From Algoriphagus sp. (GTDB lineage: Bacteria; Bacteroidota; Bacteroidia; Cytophagales; Cyclobacteriaceae), in the NCBI RefSeq assembly GCF_030694375.1, contig NZ_JAUXYL010000041.1, positions 248,001 through 312,000 on the forward strand: a stretch of DNA of 64,000 nt, written 5' to 3'. Below the pieces are notes generated by a model. It was not told the origin of the DNA. It made no database searches and saw nothing but the letters and a program-made list of their open reading frames with translations. Position 1 is the stretch's first letter, and each line of letters starts with the position of its first letter. The translations under genes were made by a program, and so were the position numbers. Below are positions 45,545 to 53,810 of the stretch, one piece after another.

Positions 45545-45787
45545 ATGAAAAAATTATTGACAATAGCCCTGCTAGTTTTTTCTTTAAGTGCGTTGGCACA
45601 GGAGAAAATTCCGGTGACTGATTCTGATTATTCCAACAATTCAGTGGAAATGGCAGATCTAATGCGCGCAGATGGAAAAATCTATGTGTTGGTTGGAATC
45701 ATTGTAATCATTTTCGCCGGAATCACAGTTTATGTGATCAATACCGACCGGAAGATTACCAAACTTGAAAAAAATCTTCCCTCTTAA
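45545..45787 (+). CDS. ccmD: CcmD family protein
   Basis: 80 residues: a signal-like first span (MKKLLTIALLVFSLSALAQ), a short periplasmic linker, a second span (KIYVLVGIIVIIFAGITVYV) and a basic C-terminal tail (INTDRKITKLEKN). Small protein linking CcmC and CcmE; identified by size, topology and position between ccmC and ccmE. The ATGAAA start is the right end of repeat copy A. Confidence 0.75.
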   Translation: MKKLLTIALLVFSLSALAQEKIPVTDSDYSNNSVEMADLMRADGKIYVLVGIIVIIFAGITVYVINTDRKITKLEKNLPS

Positions 45788-45799
45788 TTTTCTATTCCT

Positions 45800-46216
45800 A
45801 TGAAGAAAGGACACATCATCGGCCTCGGAATTATAGCCATCGCGATTGTCATCATCATGACTTCAATCGGCGATGCAAGCAGCTATGAAAACTTTAAGAC
45901 GGCTTGGGAAATGAAGGAAGGTGGAGAAGATAAGTCAATCCACGTAGTGGGGCAGTTGAAAAAAGATGCAACGGGTCAAGTGACTGGACTGGAAGTGCGA
46001 GAAGATAAAACCTCCTTCACTTTTCTTTTAATTGACAACGAAGGCACCGAACAGAAGGTGTTTTACAACGAACCGGTCCCTGCAGATTTTCAGCGCTCAG
46101 AACAAGTGGTCGTAATCGGTTCATATCGGGAAAAAGAAATTTTCGTAGCGGATAAAATCCTGATGAAGTGTCCATCCAAGTATCAGGAAACTGATGTGAA
46201 GGCGGCAGGAATGTGA
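45800..46216 (+). CDS. ccmE: Cytochrome c maturation heme chaperone CcmE (CxxxY type)
   Basis: 138 residues: one N-terminal span (about 6-22) and an OB fold in the periplasm. The heme-attaching motif of classical CcmE is HxxxY; here it is Cys124-Pro-Ser-Lys-Tyr128 (LMKCPSKYQET), the CxxxY form found in archaea, some Deltaproteobacteria and other groups. It takes heme from CcmC and hands it to CcmF. 12 bases after ccmD and 28 bases before ccmF. Confidence 0.9.
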   Translation: MKKGHIIGLGIIAIAIVIIMTSIGDASSYENFKTAWEMKEGGEDKSIHVVGQLKKDATGQVTGLEVREDKTSFTFLLIDNEGTEQKVFYNEPVPADFQRSEQVVVIGSYREKEIFVADKILMKCPSKYQETDVKAAGM

Positions 46217-46244
46217 TGTTGAAAGCTATCTCAAGTAAAAAATC

Positions 46245-48764
46245 ATGATCAATACCTTTGTGGGTAATCTTGGCCACCTGATGACCATCGTGGCTTTTGT
46301 GAGTGCATTGGTGACGGCTTACGCCTACGTGCAGTATTTCCGTGCCAACGAAATTGAAAAAGCGAGTTGGAGACGATTTAGCAGAATCAGCTTTTACATT
46401 CATACAGCTTCGACTGTGATGATTGCTTTTTCACTTTTTGAAATCATCTACAATCACCGCTACGAGTACTTTTATGCTTATTCACACTCTTCCAAAGCAC
46501 TGCCTGTTCATTACATGATCTCCAGTTTCTGGGAAGGTCAGGAGGGGGCGTTCATCCTTTGGGCTTTCTGGAACGTGATTTTGGGTGTAATTCTCATCCA
46601 GACCAACAAATTCTGGGAAGCACCGGTCATGGTGGTTTTTGCCTTGGTTCAGGCATTTTTGATTTCCATGATTATGGGTGTGGTGATAGGGGATTTGAAG
46701 ATTGGAAGTTCACCCTTTATGCTTCTGCGAGACGCTACGCAGGCTCCTATCTTCCAATTGAATCCTGACTTTGTCCCGGAAGATGGGACGGGTTTGAATC
46801 CGCTTTTGCAAAATATATGGATGGTCATTCACCCTCCGACGCTGTTCTTGGGATATGCCTCAACATTGGTTCCTTTTGCTTTCCTTATTGGCGGCTTGGT
46901 GACAAAAAAATATTCTGAATGGATTCGACCGGCCTTGCCTTGGGCGATTTTCTCTGCGATGATTTTGGGGATGGGAATTATCATGGGTGCGTATTGGGCC
47001 TATGTGACCTTAAACTTCGGTGGGTATTGGAACTGGGATCCCGTGGAAAATGCCGTGTATGTTCCCTGGTTGATTTTGGTGGCCTCGATCCATACGATGA
47101 TCACCTTCAAGAAAAGCGCAACCGCCCTTAAAACCTCTATCGTACTGGTCATATTGAGCTTCATTCTGGTGCTATACGCTACTTTTTTGGTGAGATCAGG
47201 GGTACTTGGAGACGCATCGGTTCACTCATTTACCGACTTGGGACTATCTGGTCAATTGTTGATTTACATGTTATTTTTCTTGGTCATTGCTGTGTTTTTG
47301 GCAGCTCGGGCATGGAAGCATATTCCAACTTCCGAGAAGGAAGCCTCTGTTTACTCCAGAGAATTTTGGATATTCTTGGGTGCTGTGACATTGGGTTTGA
47401 TGGCCTTTCAGGTCATTTTGCCTACTTCTATTCCTGCCTGGAATGCATTGGTAGAAAGCTTCGGTGGAATCTCAAATATGGCACCTCCTGCTAATCAGGT
47501 AGAGTTTTACACCAAATTTCAGCTATGGTTTGCAGTGGCAATTGCTCTGCTGACCTCTGTTGGTCAGTTTTTCTGGTGGCAAAAAATCGATAAAAAAGCG
47601 TTAAAAGATGCTTTGGTTACTCCATATATTGTTTCAGTGTTGATATCGGCCGCAATCATCGTTTTGGCAAAAGTCTACGACTGGAAATACATCATCATCG
47701 TATTGGCTGGCACGTTTACGATCGTAGCCAATGCGGTCATATTGATGAAAATCCTTAAGAAATCAACTTTCAAATTGGCCGGTGGCTCTTTGGCACATAT
47801 CGGATTGGGGCTGATTTTGATCGGAATCATGTTCAGTTCCGGCTACTCGGATGTTATTTCCATCAATATGTCGGGGCTCACCTACAGCAACAGCTGGGAG
47901 GATGAGATGAACAAAGAACATGTCCTCCTTTGGATCAACAAGCCCACCCAAATGAAAGACTACACGGTAATCTACCGAGGTCGCCAGAAAAAAGTGGTGG
48001 GGGTCAATGAGTATGTGCCTGCCAAACTCCTTGAATCGACTGGTAAAGTCAATGAAGCTATTGCTTTGGCAGATTTTAAAGATCATTTCAAAAAAGGAGA
48101 TGTAGTAAAGATTGTTCTTGAAGAAAACGACTATTTCAAAATCGATTACCTGCAGAACGAAACCTTGAAATTTTCTCTAAGTCCAATGTCACAATTCAAT
48201 GCAGGTATGGGCGGTCTGATCTCTTCTCCGGATTCCAAGATTTACCTAAATAAAGATTTGTACACCTACGTGGCAGCGATGAACGACTCTGAGGATCCTG
48301 AATGGAAAGAGGATGAGACATACGAGGCAACACCGGGTGAGCAATTTTATATCGCTGACTTTGTGACCTATTTTGACGGCGCTGAGGTCCTCAAAGAGGT
48401 GGACGGATACCAACTCCAGGAAGGTGATATTGCCGTGAAGGCAAAGCTCCGAATTTTGGATTATGATGTAGAAAAAAGTATTGAGCCCACCTTTATCATC
48501 CGAAATAATCAAATCGGAAAACTCCCTGTAATCGACACAGAACTTGGTATCAAGGTGAGTTTGGAAAATATCCTCCCGGAGCAAAATAAGTTTGTGTTCA
48601 AGGTCAACCAATATCAAAAAGACTATGTGGTCATGAAGGCTATCGTGAAACCCTACATCAATGTACTTTGGATCGGAACAATAATTATGTTGATCGGATT
48701 TACGGTCGCTATTTTCCGCCGATTTGATGAATTCCAAAAGATGCGGGATAAGGGATTAGAGTAA
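46245..48764 (+). CDS. ccmF: Cytochrome c heme lyase CcmF
   Basis: 839 residues, large polytopic protein of about 14-15 spans with a long periplasmic segment near residues 535-810. The WWD motif is seen in WAYVTLNFGGYWNWDPVENA (about 250-270), and the paired His in IHPPTLFLGYAS and HSFTDLG regions. It attaches heme to apocytochrome c. Larger than the usual 640-680 residues because the periplasmic domain is extended. Last gene of the ccm operon and directly followed by GATTTCG repeats. Confidence 0.93.
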   Translation: MINTFVGNLGHLMTIVAFVSALVTAYAYVQYFRANEIEKASWRRFSRISFYIHTASTVMIAFSLFEIIYNHRYEYFYAYSHSSKALPVHYMISSFWEGQEGAFILWAFWNVILGVILIQTNKFWEAPVMVVFALVQAFLISMIMGVVIGDLKIGSSPFMLLRDATQAPIFQLNPDFVPEDGTGLNPLLQNIWMVIHPPTLFLGYASTLVPFAFLIGGLVTKKYSEWIRPALPWAIFSAMILGMGIIMGAYWAYVTLNFGGYWNWDPVENAVYVPWLILVASIHTMITFKKSATALKTSIVLVILSFILVLYATFLVRSGVLGDASVHSFTDLGLSGQLLIYMLFFLVIAVFLAARAWKHIPTSEKEASVYSREFWIFLGAVTLGLMAFQVILPTSIPAWNALVESFGGISNMAPPANQVEFYTKFQLWFAVAIALLTSVGQFFWWQKIDKKALKDALVTPYIVSVLISAAIIVLAKVYDWKYIIIVLAGTFTIVANAVILMKILKKSTFKLAGGSLAHIGLGLILIGIMFSSGYSDVISINMSGLTYSNSWEDEMNKEHVLLWINKPTQMKDYTVIYRGRQKKVVGVNEYVPAKLLESTGKVNEAIALADFKDHFKKGDVVKIVLEENDYFKIDYLQNETLKFSLSPMSQFNAGMGGLISSPDSKIYLNKDLYTYVAAMNDSEDPEWKEDETYEATPGEQFYIADFVTYFDGAEVLKEVDGYQLQEGDIAVKAKLRILDYDVEKSIEPTFIIRNNQIGKLPVIDTELGIKVSLENILPEQNKFVFKVNQYQKDYVVMKAIVKPYINVLWIGTIIMLIGFTVAIFRRFDEFQKMRDKGLE

Positions 48765-48767
48765 TTT

Positions 48768-48845
48768 GATTTCGGATTTCGGATTTCGGATTTCGGATTT
48801 TTTCCCGTTCCAATCCGAAATCGCATATCCCACATCCGAAATCCG
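48768..48845. repeat. GATTTCG tandem and inverted micro-repeat after ccmF
   Basis: Four exact 7-base units GATTTCG in tandem from 48768, then AATCCGAAATC (48812-48822) and CATCCGAAATCCG (48832-48844) in the opposite orientation. The two orientations can pair into a hairpin (GATTTCGGAT with ATCCGAAATC, T run in the loop). It may terminate ccmF and overlaps the marC promoter. Confidence 0.75.
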
Positions 48846-48846
48846 C

Positions 48847-48854
48847 TAACTTTG
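48847..48854 (+). promoter_or_regulatory. -7 box of marC
   Basis: TAACTTTG, 4 bases upstream of the marC ATG, so a near-leaderless transcript is expected. No TTG in the -33 window, where the repeat lies. Confidence 0.5.
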
Positions 48855-48858
48855 CGTC

Positions 48859-49443
48859 ATGTTAGATTTCAAGCAGATACTGTCTGTATCACTGATCCTT
48901 TTCTCCGTAATAGATATTTTGGGTTCGATCCCGATAGTCATCAACCTTCGGAAAAAAGTAGGTCACATTAAGTCAGAGCGAGCCACGCTCGCTGCAGGAC
49001 TTTTGATGATCGCGTTTTTACTGGTTGGCGAATCGATTTTGAAATTATTCGGGATTGGAGTGAGCGATTTTGCCATTGCAGGAGCCTTAATCATTTTTGC
49101 TTTAGGAGCGGAAATGATCCTAGGCATCGAACTTTTCAAGCCTGATCCGGAGGCCACTTCAAGTGCCTCTATTGTTCCTATTGCATTTCCTCTGATCGCA
49201 GGTGCAGGAACACTCACCACCATCTTGACTTTAAAAGCGGAATTCGAACAGGTCAATATTGCTGTCGGTATTCTGCTGAATCTGATTTTTGTTTATGCAG
49301 TTTTGAAAAGCACCACTTGGCTGGAAAGTAAACTTGGAAGATCTGGACTGGATGTTTTAAGAAGAATTTTCGGGATCATTTTGCTTTCTATTGCTGTCAA
49401 AATTTTCAAAACAAATGCCTTCCCTGTTGAGGTCTTTAATTAA
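48859..49443 (+). CDS. MarC family integral membrane protein
   Basis: 194 residues, six spans, UPF0056/MarC: FSVIDILGSIPIVINLRKK near the N-terminus and VPIAFPLIAGAGTLTTILTL in the middle are diagnostic. The family was named after a locus for antibiotic resistance, but it is not shown to be a transporter of drugs; role unknown. Stands between ccmF and rnhA. Confidence 0.9.
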   Translation: MLDFKQILSVSLILFSVIDILGSIPIVINLRKKVGHIKSERATLAAGLLMIAFLLVGESILKLFGIGVSDFAIAGALIIFALGAEMILGIELFKPDPEATSSASIVPIAFPLIAGAGTLTTILTLKAEFEQVNIAVGILLNLIFVYAVLKSTTWLESKLGRSGLDVLRRIFGIILLSIAVKIFKTNAFPVEVFN

Positions 49444-49485
49444 TTTTAAAAAAGGAGTTTCAGCGATTTTCCCGATTTTCACCAC

Positions 49486-49965
49486 ATGATTATCATTTTT
49501 ACAGACGGAGCAGCCAAAGGAAATCCCGGTCCGGGTGGCTATGGGGCTGTTCTCAAATTCGGTCAACACCGTAAGGAATTGTCTGAAGGATTTCGCCTTA
49601 CTACCAATAACCGCATGGAGCTTTTGGCTGTGATTCGGGCCTTGCAGGAACTGAAATCCACCGAATTCCCGGTACATATCTACTCCGACAGCAAGTACGT
49701 CGTAGATGCGATCGAAAAAGGTTGGCTTTGGGGCTGGCAGAAAAAAGGCTTTAAAGACAAAAAAAACCCGGATCTCTGGCTTCGATACATTCCGCTACAC
49801 CTGAAATACAAGCCCAAATTCTTTTGGGTAAAAGGGCATGCCGGACATGCCGAGAATGAACGCTGCGACCAATTAGCAGTAGCAGCAGCAGAAGGTTACG
49901 GATTGAAAGCTGATACGGGCTACGAAGAAAGTCTGAAAGGAAAGGCTGGATCTGGGCTTTTTTGA
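49486..49965 (+). CDS. rnhA: Ribonuclease HI
   Basis: Cleaves RNA in RNA-DNA hybrids. 159 residues. Metal-binding residues Asp7 (FTDGAAKGNPG), Glu45 (NNRMELLAV), Asp68 (IYSDSKYV), and Asp128 (NERCDQLA), and active-site His in VKGHAGHAENE. Basic handle region KGWLWGWQKKGFK present. Confidence 0.95.
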   Translation: MIIIFTDGAAKGNPGPGGYGAVLKFGQHRKELSEGFRLTTNNRMELLAVIRALQELKSTEFPVHIYSDSKYVVDAIEKGWLWGWQKKGFKDKKNPDLWLRYIPLHLKYKPKFFWVKGHAGHAENERCDQLAVAAAEGYGLKADTGYEESLKGKAGSGLF

Positions 49966-50012
49966 ACATTCTAAAATAAGTCACTTCATTTTCCTAAAAA
50001 GTATAAATCGCA

Positions 50013-50042
50013 TTGCCTTTCCCTCAGGGTTTGATATTTTTG
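50013..50042 (+). promoter_or_regulatory. Promoter of gldA-gldF-gldG
   Basis: TTG (50013-50015), 19-base spacer, TATTTTTG (50035-50042): an exact Bacteroidota promoter. Leader of about 60 nt before the gldA ATG. Confidence 0.75.
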
Positions 50043-50109
50043 TTCGAGTCCTGTGCAAAGGGAATTTACTCCTGCCCTGCTAAAATTTTCTCTTTGGTTT
50101 TTCCTTTTT

Positions 50110-51021
50110 ATGTCATTAGAAGTCTCCCACTTAAGTAAATTTTATGGCAACCAAAAAGCACTCGATGAAGTGAGCTTTTCGGCTACTCCGGGGAGAATAT
50201 TGGGGTTTCTTGGCCCAAACGGTGCCGGAAAATCCACAACGATGAAAATCATCACGGGTTACCTCAGCGCTGATGCTGGTCAAGTGAAAATACTGGGGGA
50301 AAACGCGTTGGAAAACCCCAAATTAGTCAGCCCAAAAATTGGCTATCTGCCTGAAAACAACCCACTCTACCTTGACCTGTATGTCCGTGAATTCCTCGAA
50401 TTTTCGGGAGGCCTTTATGGGATGAGATCCTCGCACATCCGATCCCGAGTGGAAGAGTTGGTAAGAAAAACAGGACTTTCAACTGAACAGCACAAGAAAA
50501 TCGGCCAACTTTCCAAAGGTTACCGGCAACGGGTTGGATTGGCCCGGGCATTAATTCACGATCCTCAAGTGGTGATTTTGGATGAGCCTACTACAGGCCT
50601 GGATCCAAATCAATTGGTCGAAATCCGGAATTTAATCTGTGAAATCGCCAAGGATAAAACGTTGATCTTCTCCACCCATATCATGCAGGAAGTTGAGGCA
50701 ATCTGTCATGATGTAGTAATCATCAACAAAGGAAGGATCCTGGCTGCAAGTCCGCTGTCCGAACTTAAAGCAGGATCAGGTCAAGTAGAATTAATTCTGG
50801 AAACTGAGGAGGAATTGGAATTGATGTGGTTTGAAAAACTTGGAAAGGTCAAGTTTGGCAGCAAAGGAAATCAGCAATTGGTAATCGAAACAGCCGACCC
50901 TGGCGAAACGAGAAAAGTGCTGATGCAACTTATTGCCGAGCGGGGCCTGAACCTGAACAGCCTAAACCAATCCAAGAAAAATCTCGAAACCCTTTTTAGA
51001 GAAATTACCCAAAACCTATGA
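50110..51021 (+). CDS. gldA: Gliding motility ABC transporter ATPase GldA
   Basis: 303 residues from the ATG giving MSLEVSHLSKFYGNQKALDE; 19 earlier in-frame codons lie in the leader. Walker A GPNGAGKST (35-43), signature LSKGYRQRVGLAR, Walker B VVILDEPTTGLDP, His switch IFSTHIM. Energises the GldFG permease. In Flavobacterium the complex is required for gliding; in non-gliding relatives its function is not settled. Overlaps gldF by 4 bases. Confidence 0.92.
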   Translation: MSLEVSHLSKFYGNQKALDEVSFSATPGRILGFLGPNGAGKSTTMKIITGYLSADAGQVKILGENALENPKLVSPKIGYLPENNPLYLDLYVREFLEFSGGLYGMRSSHIRSRVEELVRKTGLSTEQHKKIGQLSKGYRQRVGLARALIHDPQVVILDEPTTGLDPNQLVEIRNLICEIAKDKTLIFSTHIMQEVEAICHDVVIINKGRILAASPLSELKAGSGQVELILETEEELELMWFEKLGKVKFGSKGNQQLVIETADPGETRKVLMQLIAERGLNLNSLNQSKKNLETLFREITQNL

Positions 51022-51737
51022 GGAGTCTTTATATAAGAGAAATCAACGCCTTTTTTGGAAGCCTTACCGGCTACTTGATTCTGGCATTGTTTCTTGTCGC
51101 ATTAGGTTTGATCGTTTGGGTTTTTCCCGAAAGCTCGGTTTTGGATTATGGTTTTGCAGATCTGGAAGCCCTTTTTTCCTACACACCCTACGTTTTTACG
51201 TTTTTGATTCCTGCACTGTCCATGCGAGCTATCTCCGAAGAACGAAAAACAGGTACTTGGGAGCTTTTAAGGACTTCTCCACTTTCACTGATTCAAATCA
51301 TCTCGGCAAAATACCTCGCCTTAGTTACTTTGGTTTTTTTGGCAGTCTTACCTACCCTTCTTTACGCCTACAGTATTGTGCAGCTTGGGGAACCGGTCGG
51401 AAATCTTGATTTAGCTGGCTTCTTTGGAAGCTGGATCGGACTGTTGATGATAGGTGCCACTTTTGCCGCAGTAGGACTTTTTGCCAGCTCATTGACTTCC
51501 CAGCAGGTAGTTGCCTTCGTATTGGGTGTTTTTCTTTGCTTTGTGCTGTATTTTGGTTTCACAGCCTTGTCGGAAATTCTTTCCGGTGACATCGCCTATT
51601 GGGTTGAGGAACTTAGCTTGAGTTATCATTACATCAGCCTTAGCCGCGGAGTGATAGACAGCCGGGATTTATTTTTCCTTCTGGGAATGATTTGGGTGTT
51701 TTTGGGAGCTTCTGTTTTGGTTTTAAGAAACAAATGA
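51018..51737 (+). CDS. gldF: Gliding motility ABC transporter permease GldF
   Basis: 239 residues, six spans. LYIREINAFFGSLTGYLILALF at the start and AISEERKTGTWELLRTSPLSLIQII are typical of the ABC-2 permease GldF. Coupled by 4-base overlaps with gldA before and gldG after. Confidence 0.9.
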   Translation: MRSLYIREINAFFGSLTGYLILALFLVALGLIVWVFPESSVLDYGFADLEALFSYTPYVFTFLIPALSMRAISEERKTGTWELLRTSPLSLIQIISAKYLALVTLVFLAVLPTLLYAYSIVQLGEPVGNLDLAGFFGSWIGLLMIGATFAAVGLFASSLTSQQVVAFVLGVFLCFVLYFGFTALSEILSGDIAYWVEELSLSYHYISLSRGVIDSRDLFFLLGMIWVFLGASVLVLRNK

Positions 51738-53416
51738 AAAAATCAGGACTCTATACCGCAAAACCCTATCTGACCCTTTTAGCGGGGATTTTGATCTTGC
51801 TTTTACTGGGACAATTACTTCGATTTCGAATTGATTTGACAGCTGAAAAGCGATTCTCCGTTCATCCCGCCACCAAGGAATTATTGGAAAGTCTGGATCG
51901 GCCGATTCATGTGGATATACTTTTGACAGGAAAAAATCTTCCGGGTGGCATGCGAAGATTACAAAAATCAATGGAGGAAACCGTTCGGACATTTAACGCC
52001 TATTCTTCGGAAAATATCACAGTTTCCTATTTTGACCCACTGACGGTGACAGATTCACTTCAGGAGGAATTCATCTTCACTTTAGCCGATTATGGCATCA
52101 ATCCAACCAATGTTTTTTTCAATCAAAATTCAGGACAGCAGACACAATTGATTTTTCCGGGGATTTTGGTGGCCGATGATGAATACGAAACCGGCGCACT
52201 GATTCTGAAAGGCGAGCAGGGAATGTCTCCGGATCAGATTTTGAATACATCCATCGAAAATCTGGAGTTTGAACTTAGCAATGCCATCCGAAAACTGGTC
52301 AATCCCGAGAAGGGAGCCATTGCATTGATCATCGGTCACGGAGAACTTTCCGAAGATGACGGTTTTGGAATAGTAGAAGCACTTGATGGTCAATATGAGG
52401 TCTTCAAAGTTCCCCTTGACCAAGCTAAGTCTATTCAGGATTTGAGTACTTTTGGGACGATTTTTATTGTCGGCCCCAAGCTTACTTACACTGATCGTGA
52501 GCTTTATCTCTTGGATCAGTATGTGATGCAAGGAGGAAATCTTGTAATTGCTGCAGAGGGAGTCGAAGTGAATATAGCAGAAGCAGGAGGAAATGGCACC
52601 TTCTCTTTTCCCCTAGAAAATGAACTGGATCGCCTGCTCTTCCGCTATGGGGTAAGAATCAACAAGGACCTAATTCAGGATCTAAACTTTAGCTTCATCC
52701 CAGTAATGGGGGGCAATTTTGGAAATCAAGAACAACTGGTTCCATTGCCTTGGCCATTTTATTTCAATGCAGGAAGAGTCAATACTCATCCGATCACCAA
52801 AACCCTGGATCAGGTCAATTATAGATTTGCGAGTAGTTTAGACACAGTCAAGGCAGATGGGGTGATTAAGACCCCCTTGATTTTTGGATCAGAAAGTGCA
52901 AAAATCATTCCTGCGCCATCAAGAGTGGCATTTTCGGATATGGAAAAAGCACCGAAAATGGAAGAATTCACCTTGCGCAACTTGCCTTTGGCTTATTTGC
53001 TGGAAGGTGAATTTACCTCACTTTTCAAAAACAGATTTGTACCCGAAGACTTTTCAAAAGACGATTTTAAGGAAAGCGGACGAGGAAAAGTAGTTGTTTT
53101 TGGCGATGGTTCGGTATTTCAAAGCCAGCTAAGCTTACAGGGAAAGCAGCCTTTGTTATTAGGTGAAGATCCTTTTGCCCAAACTACCTACGCCAATAAG
53201 CAATTGCTCCAAAACCTTGTTCAATTCCTCAGTGATCCGGAAGGCATCATAGCTTCCCGAACCCGATCACTACAAATCCGACCATTGAACAAAGTAAAAA
53301 TCAGCCAACAGAAAACTTTTTGGCAGGGAGTCAATGTGGCGCTTCCTGTTCTGATTTTAAGTCTCTTGGGTGGAATAATACTTTATCTCAGAAAGCGTAG
53401 GTATTCCACTACCTGA
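51734..53416 (+). CDS. gldG: Gliding motility ABC transporter substrate-binding-like GldG
   Basis: 560 residues from the ATG that overlaps the gldF stop. N-terminal span (LTLLAGILILLLLGQL), large periplasmic region (RFSVHPATKELLESLDRPIHV, ALIIGHGELSEDDGFGIVEAL), and C-terminal span (VALPVLILSLLGGIILYL). Matches GldG and the related IFT52/DUF4350-type proteins. Third component of GldAFG. Confidence 0.88.
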   Translation: MKKSGLYTAKPYLTLLAGILILLLLGQLLRFRIDLTAEKRFSVHPATKELLESLDRPIHVDILLTGKNLPGGMRRLQKSMEETVRTFNAYSSENITVSYFDPLTVTDSLQEEFIFTLADYGINPTNVFFNQNSGQQTQLIFPGILVADDEYETGALILKGEQGMSPDQILNTSIENLEFELSNAIRKLVNPEKGAIALIIGHGELSEDDGFGIVEALDGQYEVFKVPLDQAKSIQDLSTFGTIFIVGPKLTYTDRELYLLDQYVMQGGNLVIAAEGVEVNIAEAGGNGTFSFPLENELDRLLFRYGVRINKDLIQDLNFSFIPVMGGNFGNQEQLVPLPWPFYFNAGRVNTHPITKTLDQVNYRFASSLDTVKADGVIKTPLIFGSESAKIIPAPSRVAFSDMEKAPKMEEFTLRNLPLAYLLEGEFTSLFKNRFVPEDFSKDDFKESGRGKVVVFGDGSVFQSQLSLQGKQPLLLGEDPFAQTTYANKQLLQNLVQFLSDPEGIIASRTRSLQIRPLNKVKISQQKTFWQGVNVALPVLILSLLGGIILYLRKRRYSTT

Positions 53417-53425
53417 TTTAGGTTA

Positions 53426-53516
53426 ATGTGAAATGCCCATGAGAAAGATTCTCACACAGGGGGATGATTATCAAAGGGCATTCCATGTGGCCTTTTAAAA
53501 AACAAATTATAAACAC
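53426..53516 (+). repeat. Start-codon repeat element, copy B1 (after gldG)
   Basis: 91 bases, the most diverged copy: begins ATGTGAAATGCCC, contains GGGATGATTATCAAA and ATTCCATGTGGCC, and ends AACAAATTATAAACAC before the ATGAAATCGAG of copy B2. AAATGCCC and GGGCATT can pair across the unit, with TGAGA/TCTCA inside. Confidence 0.7.
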
Positions 53517-53608
53517 ATGAAATCGAGCATGACCCTGCGGTGTCACACACTGGAATGATTATCAAACTTGCGAGATTCCATCTGACAAAAAAACCAAATT
53601 ATAAACAG
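53517..53608 (+). repeat. Start-codon repeat element, copy B2
   Basis: 92 bases, begins ATGAAATCGAGCATGACC, with CACACACTGGAATGATTATC, TGCGAGATTCCATCTGAC and end ACCAAATTATAAACAG. Followed by ATGAAATTAACAGGATAA (53609-53626), a start codon with a stop five codons later, perhaps the remains of a gene start. Shares its ATGAAA with the end of B1, so the two are in tandem. Confidence 0.75.
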
Positions 53609-53674
53609 ATGAAATTAACAGGATAAATTTTCGGGGAAAGGGATTTTCGACCCATCGAATTAGCATTTTATTTA

Positions 53675-53682
53675 TAAATTTA
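53675..53682 (+). promoter_or_regulatory. Possible -7 box of dnaN
   Basis: TAAATTTA (one mismatch to TAnnTTTG) in the stretch between repeat copies B2 and C, the only repeat-free bases upstream of dnaN. No TTG at -33. Confidence 0.3.
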
Positions 53683-53719
53683 CCCCGCTGGACTTAAACT
53701 AAATACTAAGCCCTACGAT

Positions 53720-53810
53720 ATGAAATCGAGCGTTAGTCAAACATCCCCTATTGGGATGATCATTTGTAATGCGAGATTCCATGTGACCACTAAAATAAAA
53801 TCATAAACAC
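53720..53810 (+). repeat. Start-codon repeat element, copy C (before dnaN)
   Basis: 91 bases: ATGAAATCGAGCG, a CATCCC/GGGATG hairpin, GATCATTTGTAATGCGAGATTC, CATGTGACC and end AAATCATAAACAC, then the ATGAAA of dnaN. The first ATG opens a frame of 28 codons whose TAA (53804-53806) stands 4 bases before dnaN. Confidence 0.8.

Noticed and set aside
48768..48799. GATTTCG tandem considered as CRISPR
   Set aside because: Unit of 7 bases without spacers; a microsatellite.
53426..53810. Repeats near dnaN considered as CRISPR or integron attC array
   Set aside because: The repeated part is nearly the whole unit, with no unique spacers of constant length; no cas or integrase gene; copies are dispersed at start codons.
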